Shown: in pieces, positions 1-5,820 of the stretch
Layout of the letters: the number at the start of each line of letters is the position of its first letter
How positions within the stretch are numbered: the stretch's first letter is position 1
DNA from: an uncultured Elusimicrobia bacterium
Lineage (GTDB): Bacteria; Elusimicrobiota; Elusimicrobia; UBA1565; UBA9628
Assembly: GCA_903874575.1 (NCBI GenBank)
Contig: CAIQSZ010000005.1
Span: 1-6,432 of the forward strand
Direction of reading: 5' to 3'
DNA length: 6,432 bases
Translations under genes and position numbers: made by a program
The notes under the pieces: model-generated
What the model saw: only the letters and a program-made list of their open reading frames with translations
What the model was told of the DNA's origin: nothing
Databases searched by the model: none

Positions 1-1197
1 ACCGCGGTTCAGTGGGTTCTCACCGCCCAGTATCTCGGGCGTTCGGTCCGCTCCGATTGGTCCGGCGCGGTGAGCGGCGTCTACGCCTTGCCGACGAGGG
101 CGTCGTGGACGTGGCTCTACCCGGGAGTCTTCGGCACGCCCATGGGCGGAGACTGGACCGGCGTCACGTCCGTGTTCTACGAGACTTGCGGCGGCTGGGT
201 GGGACCGCTCGCGCTGGGACTGGCGGCGTTCGGTCTGGCTCGTTCGCGGCGTTGGGCCGCGGTGGCGGCTCTGGCCGCGGCGGGCGTCCTGCTCGCGTTT
301 GGGCCGCGGGGGCCGCTCTCCAGGGGTCTGCTGGGTTTTTCAATATTTTCCTACCTGCGCACGCCGTCGCGGTGGCTGCTTCTGACGGTATGGGCCGCAA
401 TCCTGGCCGCAGGCGCGGGCCTGTCGGTCCTGCGCGGGCGGCGGTGGCCCAGGGGCGGAAAACCGGCCGCCGCGCTGGCGGCGTTGCTGCCGTTGGCCGC
501 ATGGGATGCCCGTTTTCTTCGCCCTCAAGATCCGGCGCCCTATTTGAAGGCGAACGTCGAGGTTTCAGAGCTTCTGGCCGGACGCGCCCAGCGCGTGCTC
601 ACCGATCCCGCGCTGGCCAATCCGAATAAGACGGTGTTCTACCGCATGATGAACGTCAACGGTTATGAGGCGTTCTATCCGAGGGGCGTGCCCGCGTGGG
701 CGGCCTCGGCCGAGGGCGCGCCCGCGGCCGACGCCAGCCGCGCATTCGTCTCCGACTGGCGCTCTCGGTCCGCCCGTCGCGCGGGCGTGCGCGCGCGGTT
801 GTCCCCGCTCGGCCTGGAGCAGGGCGAGGGCTGGCCGCTGGCCGCGTTCGTCGACGCCGGAGGACGCCGCGTAACGCCCGATCCCTGCCTTTGGATCGAG
901 CGTCCGTCGCGTTGGCGCGTCACCGGAGGAGTCCCGCGCGCCGCCGCGGGCCTGGCTTTGCTTGCGCCCGCCTATCCGGGTTGGCGCGCGAGGCTGGGCC
1001 GCGCCGCGGCGGCGATTTTGCCTTGGGACGGGACATTCCAGGCGGTGCCCTTGCCGGCTCGGCGGCCGGACGGTGCGACGCTCGATTTGACTCTTGAGTT
1101 CCGCCCCACGGGCTGGTCGTGGCTGGCCATGCTGACCGCGGCCGCCTGGGCCTCATGGCTGGCGACGCTGGCGCGCCGCGTCGGGGAGGCGTTCTGA
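1..1197 (+). CDS. YfhO-type polytopic membrane protein (C-terminal part, 5' end outside window)
   Basis: The frame is open from base 1 to a TGA at 1195-1197, giving 398 visible residues; the start lies upstream, and the GTG at 70 is internal. Numbering from the first visible codon, hydrophobic segments lie at about 66-80, 85-101, 125-143 and 155-169, with a last helix at 371-390. Between them is a polar, probably extracytoplasmic domain. Features typical of YfhO-like proteins are the YPGVFGTP stretch near residues 40-47, LRTPSR at 119-124 just before a helix, NVNGYEAFYP at 218-227, and a C-terminal AYPGWRA at 324-330 followed by a beta-rich segment and the final helix. The family is large and multi-spanning. 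In Gram-positives its members are linked to glycosylation of lipoteichoic acid, and they resemble GT-C glycosyltransferases. The missing N-terminal half would hold any catalytic acidic loop, so activity cannot be judged. It is followed by a flippase-like gene in a CTGA overlap, which fits a glycolipid or surface-glycan operon. The family call is fairly secure; the function is inferred. Confidence 0.8.
   Translation, partial: TAVQWVLTAQYLGRSVRSDWSGAVSGVYALPTRASWTWLYPGVFGTPMGGDWTGVTSVFYETCGGWVGPLALGLAAFGLARSRRWAAVAALAAAGVLLAFGPRGPLSRGLLGFSIFSYLRTPSRWLLLTVWAAILAAGAGLSVLRGRRWPRGGKPAAALAALLPLAAWDARFLRPQDPAPYLKANVEVSELLAGRAQRVLTDPALANPNKTVFYRMMNVNGYEAFYPRGVPAWAASAEGAPAADASRAFVSDWRSRSARRAGVRARLSPLGLEQGEGWPLAAFVDAGGRRVTPDPCLWIERPSRWRVTGGVPRAAAGLALLAPAYPGWRARLGRAAAAILPWDGTFQAVPLPARRPDGATLDLTLEFRPTGWSWLAMLTAAAWASWLATLARRVGEAF
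1183..1189 (+). promoter_or_regulatory. Shine-Dalgarno GGGGAGG before the flippase-like gene
   Basis: This strong purine-rich match to the anti-Shine-Dalgarno sequence lies inside the last codons of the YfhO-type gene. It ends 4 nt before the CTG at 1194, which starts the CTGA overlap. No ATG or GTG lies in frame at a usable distance downstream; the next in-frame candidate is a TTG at 1209, 19 nt away. The site therefore favours CTG 1194 as the start of the next gene, although the 4-nt spacing is slightly short. Confidence 0.5.
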
Positions 1198-2177
1198 ACA
1201 AGAAGACTTTGTCGATCAGCCTGGGACTGGCCTGCACGGGATTCTTCTTATGGCTGGCCCTGCGTGAGGTTCATTTCACGGCGTTCATTCAGGCCCTGGC
1301 GGGCGCGCACTGGGTCTGGCTGGCGCCGATGGCCATTATCGTCTATGTCGATATTTTGATCCGCGCCGCGCGCTGGCGCGTGCTGTTGTCTCGCGCGCGC
1401 CCGGACGCTCCCCTCCTCGAACTGGCGCGGCTGGAAGTCATCGGCTTGGGCGTCAACAACGTGCTGTTCATGCGCCTTGGGGAACTCGCTCGCGGCGTCC
1501 TCGCGGCGCGCCGCCTGGAGATGCCCGTGTTCGCCGCGCTTTCAAGCGTCGTGGTCGAGCGCGCGCTCGACGTGTCGGCTCTGCTGGCCATTTTCATCGT
1601 CGCTTCGGCCGCGGCCCCGGGTTTCGTGCCGCCGGGGGTGCGTTTGGGGGCGGAATTCGTTCTCGCCGGGGCCCTGGGCGCTCTGGCCGTATTCGCGTGG
1701 GCGGAGACCTCGGTCGCCGAAGGCGGCGCCATCGAACGGATGCTGCGGCCCATGCCCAAGGCTCATTCCTTTGTCGAACAACTCGCGCTGGGCGCCGCCG
1801 TCCTGCGCCGGCCTCCGGCGGCGGTCCAGGCCGCGGGCTTAAGCCTCCTGTTATGGACCGTCGACGCGGGGCTGTATTGGGCGGGTGCGCGCGCGTTGGG
1901 CCTGGGCGACTTGATGGATTTCCCGCGCGCGGTGCTGACTTTGTCTTGGGCCGGCGCCGGCTCCGCCATTCCGACCGCGCCCGGAGGTCTGGGCACCTTT
2001 GAGGCCGTCGTCGGCGACATTTTGGCCCGGTTCGGCGCGCAGGCCGACCAGGCGCTCGCTTTCGCGCTGGTCTGCCACATGGTCATGTATCTGATCGTGA
2101 CGGTGACGGGCTTAGTTTTGTTGTACCGCGTCGGGCTGTCCTTGGCCGATCTGCGCGGCGAGGTCGAGAAGCGATGA
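1194..2177 (+). CDS. Flippase-like integral membrane protein, UPF0104/LPG-synthase transmembrane family (YbhN/AglD-like)
   Basis: This is a multi-spanning membrane protein of about 327 residues, the usual length when the synthase domain of lysyl-phosphatidylglycerol synthase is absent. Numbering from CTG 1194, hydrophobic segments lie near 6-25, 39-58, 126-142, 156-172, 214-233, 246-260 and 293-311. Family signatures are RAARWRVLL after helix 2, the NNVLFMRLGELAR block at 88-100, VVERALD at 120-126, and PGGLGTFE at 263-270. Members are annotated as flippase-like; archaeal AglD acts in glycan assembly, and most bacterial members are uncharacterised. The start is unusual. The frame continues upstream to ATGs at 1155 and 1119, but those add only a polar tail overlapping the previous gene and lack a ribosome site. 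CTG 1194 has GGGGAGG 4 nt upstream, overlaps the previous stop as CTGA, and gives a typical short basic N-terminus (NKK) before helix 1. The end overlaps the next gene by ATGA. Lipid or lipid-linked glycan handling is inferred from family and context. Confidence 0.85.
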   Translation: MNKKTLSISLGLACTGFFLWLALREVHFTAFIQALAGAHWVWLAPMAIIVYVDILIRAARWRVLLSRARPDAPLLELARLEVIGLGVNNVLFMRLGELARGVLAARRLEMPVFAALSSVVVERALDVSALLAIFIVASAAAPGFVPPGVRLGAEFVLAGALGALAVFAWAETSVAEGGAIERMLRPMPKAHSFVEQLALGAAVLRRPPAAVQAAGLSLLLWTVDAGLYWAGARALGLGDLMDFPRAVLTLSWAGAGSAIPTAPGGLGTFEAVVGDILARFGAQADQALAFALVCHMVMYLIVTVTGLVLLYRVGLSLADLRGEVEKR

Positions 2178-3196
2178 GGCTTCAACTGCTTTCCGTGCTC
2201 GCCTGCCCATGCTGCGGCGCGGGCCTCAAATTCGCCGCGCTCGAGATGCATCCGCGCCTGGCCGACGACGTGGAATCGGGCGAATTGGCCTGTACCGCGT
2301 GCCCTCGAAGCTATCCGATCCGCGCGGGCATCCCGCGCCTGCGTCCGCCGGAGAACGTTCCCGCCGACGCCGCGAAGACGCGGGAGAGTTTCGGCTGGGA
2401 ATGGCTGCGCTATCCGGGTTCGCGTCCCGTCGACGAGCCGACCTTCCTCGAGGAGACCATGCTGGAGCGCTCGGATTTCGACGGCAAGCTCGTCCTGGAC
2501 GCCGGATGCGGCATGGGCCGCTACAGCGCGGTCGCGCGCTCGTTCGGCGCGGAGGTCGTCGCCGCGGACATGTCGGACAGCCTGATCCGCGTGGCCGAGC
2601 GGGCCAAGGACGACCCCAAGCTCCATCCGGTCGAATGCGACCTGCTGAGGCCCCCGTTCAAGAAAAAAGTCTTCGACCTGGCCTACAGCCAGGGCGTGCT
2701 CCACCACACCTCCGACACGCGCGCCGCCTTCGAAGCCGTCGCCGCGCTGGTCAAGCCGGGCGGCAAGCTCTCCGTGTGGCTGTACGGCAAGGCCGGACGC
2801 TTCGCCGATTTCGCGACGAATCCTCTCCGCCCGGGGCGCGAGTGGATCTCCGATCATCGCCGTCTCGCGTGGTGGCTCGTCCTGATCCGTCACTTTTTCA
2901 GCGACGTCACGCGGATGTTCACGACGCGTCTGCCCGTGCCGATGGCCTATGCGCTGTGCTATCCGCTCACGGCGCTCGGCGCCGTTCCCGGCGTGAAGTA
3001 CCTGACTTTTTCCGTCGACCCCGACTTCCAGGCGCGTCTGATCGAAAATTTCGATTGGGTTTCGCCGCCGTATCAATGGCATCACACGAAGGAAGAGCTC
3101 CGGCAGTGGTTCTGGGACGCGGGATTTACGACGATCTCGATCCTGCCTCACGGCCTGGTGCCCAAGCCCGGCGTCTTGGGCCGCAGGAAGAGATGA
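2174..3196 (+). CDS. Class I SAM-dependent methyltransferase with N-terminal Trm112-like zinc knuckle
   Basis: This cytoplasmic protein of 340 residues has two parts. Residues 1-60 form a Trm112p-like domain: CPCC at 11-14 and a second pair, C40 and C43, give a four-cysteine zinc site, followed by SYPIRAGIPRLRP, typical of that fold. Residues about 100-205 are a Rossmann-like methyltransferase core. Motif I is VLDAGCGMG at 107-115, an acidic ribose-binding residue sits at D132, and DLAYSQGVLHHT at 168-179 and KPGG at 194-197 match later motifs. The C-terminal region is longer than in minimal methyltransferases and ends with SPPYQWHHTKEEL and a WFWDAGF helix (about 287-308), a pattern common in this type. 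The ATG at 2174 overlaps the previous stop (ATGA), and the gene ends in another ATGA with the glycosyltransferase gene. Fused Trm112-like/methyltransferase proteins are frequent in glycan clusters, where a sugar or lipid substrate is presumed. The methylated group is not identifiable here. Confidence 0.88.
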   Translation: MRLQLLSVLACPCCGAGLKFAALEMHPRLADDVESGELACTACPRSYPIRAGIPRLRPPENVPADAAKTRESFGWEWLRYPGSRPVDEPTFLEETMLERSDFDGKLVLDAGCGMGRYSAVARSFGAEVVAADMSDSLIRVAERAKDDPKLHPVECDLLRPPFKKKVFDLAYSQGVLHHTSDTRAAFEAVAALVKPGGKLSVWLYGKAGRFADFATNPLRPGREWISDHRRLAWWLVLIRHFFSDVTRMFTTRLPVPMAYALCYPLTALGAVPGVKYLTFSVDPDFQARLIENFDWVSPPYQWHHTKEELRQWFWDAGFTTISILPHGLVPKPGVLGRRKR

Positions 3197-4326
3197 GGCC
3201 CTTGTCGGTCGTGATGGTCAGCGCGGGCTTCTGGCCTGCGGTCGGCGGCGCCGAGCGCCAGGCGCTGGAACTCTCCGCGGCGCTGGCCGCGCGCGGACAT
3301 CGCGTGACGGTGCTCACGCGCCGCGTCGGCGGCTTAGCCTCAAGGGAGACTTATCGCGGCGTGGACATTCGTCGCTTGCCGGTTTGGGGCCGCGGCGCGT
3401 TCGATGCCTCGTTCTTTCTCCTGGGCGCGTTCGCGTGGCTTCTGGGCCATTGGATCGAGTGGGATGCCGTGCACGCTCACCTGGCGGGTTCGCCGGCGCT
3501 GACGGCGGCGTTGGCCGGCCGCCTGCTGGGCCGGCCCGCGCTCGTGAAACTGGGCGGCGGGCGCGGCATCGGGGAGTTGGCGATTTCCTCGCGCACGGCG
3601 CTCGGGCGCGCGAAACTGCGCGCCCTAGGCGCTCTCAGGCCTCGGTTTCTCGCGGTCGTTCCCGATCTGGCCGAGGAGGGGCGGGAGTTTCTCGGGTCCG
3701 CGGACATCGAGGTTCTGCCCAACGGCGTCGACGACGCGCGCTACCGTCCCGTCGGGGAGGGCCGCCGCCGCGCCCTGAGGGAGACGTTCGGTTGGGAACA
3801 GGACGCGGTCGTGTTTCTCTACACCGGCCGCTTCTCTCCCGAGAAACGCCTGCCGTGGTTCCTACGCTCCTGGCTGGGCGCGTCGGGCGAAAACTCCATC
3901 GCCGTGCTCGTCGGCGACGGCCCCGAGCGCGCGGCGCTTCAGGCCGCGGCCGACGCGTCCTTCGGGCGCATCCGGCTCATGGCTTCCCGCGACGACCTGG
4001 AGGGCGCGTACGCGGCGGCCGACGCGTTCTTCCTGCCCTCGACTTCCGAAGGGCTGTCGAACGCGCTTCTGGAAGCGATGTCGTCCGGCCTGGCCCCGCT
4101 GGCCTCCCGCGTCGGCGGCACCGCCGAGACGGTCGAGGACGGCGTCACCGGCCTGCTCTTCGGGCGCGACGACGAGGAAGGCCTCAAGCGCGCGGCGCGC
4201 CGGCTGGCGACCGAGAAGGGCTTGGCCGCGCGCCTGGGGGCCGCGGCGCGCGCTCGCGTCGAAGAGCATTATGCGCTGGCGCGCGTCGTCGACCGGATCG
4301 AGACGCTGTACCGCGGCGGCGCCTGA
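3193..4326 (+). CDS. GT4-family glycosyltransferase (GT-B fold)
   Basis: This 377-residue protein should transfer a sugar from a nucleotide-sugar donor, with retention of configuration, at the cytoplasmic face of the membrane. The N-terminal acceptor domain contains GGAERQ at 18-23 in the first glycine-rich loop and a hydrophobic stretch near 73-86 that may associate with membrane. The C-terminal donor domain starts near VLPNGVD (174-180), then shows TGRFSPEKR at 211-219 and VGDGPE at 240-245. The EX7E motif, E286 to E294, lies within STSEGLSNALLEAM, followed by SRVGGTAETVEDGVTGLLF. The length and motif order are normal for an intact GT4 enzyme. The ATG at 3193 overlaps the methyltransferase stop (ATGA) and has AGG at 3185-3187 as ribosome site, 5 nt upstream. 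The frame is open much further upstream, but that part only mirrors the methyltransferase gene. It is the last gene of the + cluster, and its stop lies 6 nt from the stop of the opposing gene. Donor and acceptor are unknown. Confidence 0.92.
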   Translation: MRPLSVVMVSAGFWPAVGGAERQALELSAALAARGHRVTVLTRRVGGLASRETYRGVDIRRLPVWGRGAFDASFFLLGAFAWLLGHWIEWDAVHAHLAGSPALTAALAGRLLGRPALVKLGGGRGIGELAISSRTALGRAKLRALGALRPRFLAVVPDLAEEGREFLGSADIEVLPNGVDDARYRPVGEGRRRALRETFGWEQDAVVFLYTGRFSPEKRLPWFLRSWLGASGENSIAVLVGDGPERAALQAAADASFGRIRLMASRDDLEGAYAAADAFFLPSTSEGLSNALLEAMSSGLAPLASRVGGTAETVEDGVTGLLFGRDDEEGLKRAARRLATEKGLAARLGAAARARVEEHYALARVVDRIETLYRGGA

Positions 4327-4333
4327 GCGGCGC
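4319..4333. other. GC hairpin across the two convergent stop codons
   Basis: GCGCC (4319-4323) can pair with GGCGC (4329-4333) around the 5-nt loop TGAGC, which contains the stop of the + gene. The right arm touches the stop of the - gene. An alternative stem pairs CGGCG (4328-4332) with CGCCG (4336-4340) around CTA. Neither has a T-tract on either strand, so this is at best a weak or atypical bidirectional terminator. Such stems are also common by chance in GC-rich DNA. Confidence 0.25.
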
Positions 4334-5085
4334 TACGCCGGCTTGCGCGCCTTCGCCAGGAAAATCTGGCCGAAGACGTGGTCGTTGTTCAGAAGGCCGG
4401 AGCCCGTCTCCACGTGGAGGCACGCGCTCCACTTCAAGCGGAGCAGCCTCCAAAGCGCGCGGCGCAGGCTCGCCCGCGCGCCCGCGCCGACGGGCGCGAT
4501 CTCTCGGAAGTCCGCGTCGACGAAGCCCGTCGCTCCCAGGATTTGGCGCAGGCTGTGGCGCGTGAACGCCGTCTCATGCGTGAAGTCGATATGGAGCATG
4601 CGTCCGAAGAACGGGCTTTCCGCGTTGACGGTCTGCGCCAGGAACACGCCTCCGGGTTTGAGCGCGACGAAAGCCGCGTCCAAGAACGCCAGGACCTCGT
4701 CCTTGCGCAAGTGCTCCAGGACGTCGACGGCGACGACCGCGTCGAACGCGCCGGGATGGGACGTCATGTGCGCCGCCGCGTCGCCTTCCGTCACTTCCGT
4801 CAGACCGGCCGCGCGCGCGGCGCGCACCGACCCGGGGCTTCGGTCGACTCCGAAAACGTTGACGTAGCCGCGCCCGCGTAGAAACGACAGGAACGCACCG
4901 CCGCCGCAACCGGCGTCCAACACGCGCGCGCCGCGGTCGACCGGGAGGAAAGGCGCGTAGTCGCGCGCGAAGACTTCGTCGTGGGCGCGAAGGTCGGGTG
5001 CGCCCGTGCCGCGCAGGAGCGGGTCCACGGACGCGGCGTAGTCCCGGTAGAGCCGTCGTCGGTATGCGTCGGGTTCGGGCACCAT
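4333..5085 (-). CDS. Class I SAM-dependent methyltransferase
   Basis: This cytoplasmic protein of 250 residues is complete. Motif I is VLDAGCGGG at 55-63, with an acidic residue D81 at the end of strand 2 (VFGVDRS). DVLEHLRKDEV at 121-131 is the characteristic DxLEH segment, and LKPGG lies at 142-146. Two further blocks, QTVNAESP at 151-158 and DFTHETAFT at 167-175, are typical of a methyltransferase type found in bacterial glycan clusters, as is the C-terminal FGQIFLAKARKP. The ATG at 5085 starts 15 nt after the stop of the dehydrogenase gene. That stop is in the same reading frame, so no longer start is possible in the gap, and I see no clear ribosome site; re-initiation after the upstream gene is plausible. 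It ends with TAG, facing the glycosyltransferase gene. A sugar, lipid or small-molecule substrate is possible; the operon gives no firm choice. Confidence 0.88.
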   Translation of the reverse strand: MVPEPDAYRRRLYRDYAASVDPLLRGTGAPDLRAHDEVFARDYAPFLPVDRGARVLDAGCGGGAFLSFLRGRGYVNVFGVDRSPGSVRAARAAGLTEVTEGDAAAHMTSHPGAFDAVVAVDVLEHLRKDEVLAFLDAAFVALKPGGVFLAQTVNAESPFFGRMLHIDFTHETAFTRHSLRQILGATGFVDADFREIAPVGAGARASLRRALWRLLRLKWSACLHVETGSGLLNNDHVFGQIFLAKARKPA

Positions 5086-5100
5086 CGGCAGGCCGTTATA

Positions 5101-5820
5101 TCATTTCGCCGCGACGAGGCGCCGCGTCGCCATGTCCACGTCGTAGGACTTACCGGTCTCGCCGGAGGGCGACGCCAGTTCCCAAAAGGCCCAGGCCATG
5201 TCCTGAGGCGTCTTCAATTCGGCCGGGTCCTCTTCGGGGGCGTACGCGGCGCGCATCGCGGTGCGCGTGGGCCGGGGATTGAGCGCGTTCACGCGAATGC
5301 CGTGCTCCTGCAACTCCGCGGCGGCGACTTGCGTGAGGCCTTCGAGGGCGAACTTGCTCGCGGCGTACGCGCCGGTCCCGGCGGCGCCGCGGCGGCCCGC
5401 GCCGGAGGTCACGTTGACGATGCTGCCGCCGCGCCGGGCCTTCATCGCCCGGGCGCAGGCCTTGAGCGCCACGAACGCGCCGAAGGCGTTCGTTTCCATG
5501 ACCGAGCGCCAATCGGCCGCCGCAAGGTCGAGCAGGGGGCCGCGCGGCCCCAGGACGGCGGCGTTGTTGACCAGCACGTCGACGCCGCCGAAGCGTCTCA
5601 CGGCTTCGGCGACGAGCGCCTCCACCGCCGCCTCGTCGGCCACGTTGAGCCGACGCACCAAGGTCTTCGCGCCCAGGGCCTCGGCGGCGCGGGCGGTCTC
5701 CTCGACCTCGGCCGAGCGCGCGCACAGCACCAGCGCCGCGCCCGCCTCGGCGAAGGCCAGCGCGGCCGCGCGGCCGATGCCGCGCCCCGCCCCGGTCACC
5801 AGCGCGACCTTCCCTTTCAT
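5101..5820 (-). CDS. Short-chain dehydrogenase/reductase (SDR), YciK-like
   Basis: This classical SDR of 239 residues should be an NAD(P)(H)-dependent oxidoreductase in the cytoplasm. The cofactor loop TGAGRGIG is at 9-16, with R35 after strand 2 (LCARS) suggesting NADPH preference. NNAAV is at 85-89, a variant of NNAG. The catalytic set is complete: N111, S139, Y152 and K156 (YAASK). The C-terminal part, TRTAMRAAYAPEEDPAELKT at 185-204, resembles the YciK group, where a TRTxMRA-EDP-LKTP pattern is typical. The usual proline-glycine after the active site reads NPRPTRT, with arginine (codon CGG) in place of glycine. The ATG at 5820 overlaps the stop of the upstream methylase gene (ATGA) and has GGGAGA at 5828-5833, 7 nt upstream. 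The frame is open far upstream, but that part is antisense-like and mirrors the neighbouring gene. The substrate is unknown; YciK itself is poorly characterised. Confidence 0.9.
   Translation of the reverse strand: MKGKVALVTGAGRGIGRAAALAFAEAGAALVLCARSAEVEETARAAEALGAKTLVRRLNVADEAAVEALVAEAVRRFGGVDVLVNNAAVLGPRGPLLDLAAADWRSVMETNAFGAFVALKACARAMKARRGGSIVNVTSGAGRRGAAGTGAYAASKFALEGLTQVAAAELQEHGIRVNALNPRPTRTAMRAAYAPEEDPAELKTPQDMAWAFWELASPSGETGKSYDVDMATRRLVAAK

Noticed and set aside
12..629. Open + frame inside the YfhO-type gene
   Set aside because: It is an out-of-frame reading of the membrane protein gene, rich in glycine and arginine, with no recognisable domain.
1119..1193. ATG 1119 or ATG 1155 as the start of the flippase-like gene
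   Set aside because: Both add a polar, arginine-rich tail overlapping the previous gene, with no ribosome site. They remain possible but are less likely than CTG 1194.
1763..3151. Long open frame on the - strand (462 codons) opposite the flippase-like and methyltransferase genes
   Set aside because: Its translation is arginine-rich and low in recognisable motifs, and it crosses two well-supported + genes and their junction. Long antisense frames are expected in GC-rich DNA.
2209..3192. Upstream extension of the glycosyltransferase frame as a much longer protein
   Set aside because: The added part is the methyltransferase gene read in another frame and has no motif. The GT4 N-terminus begins normally at the ATG at 3193.
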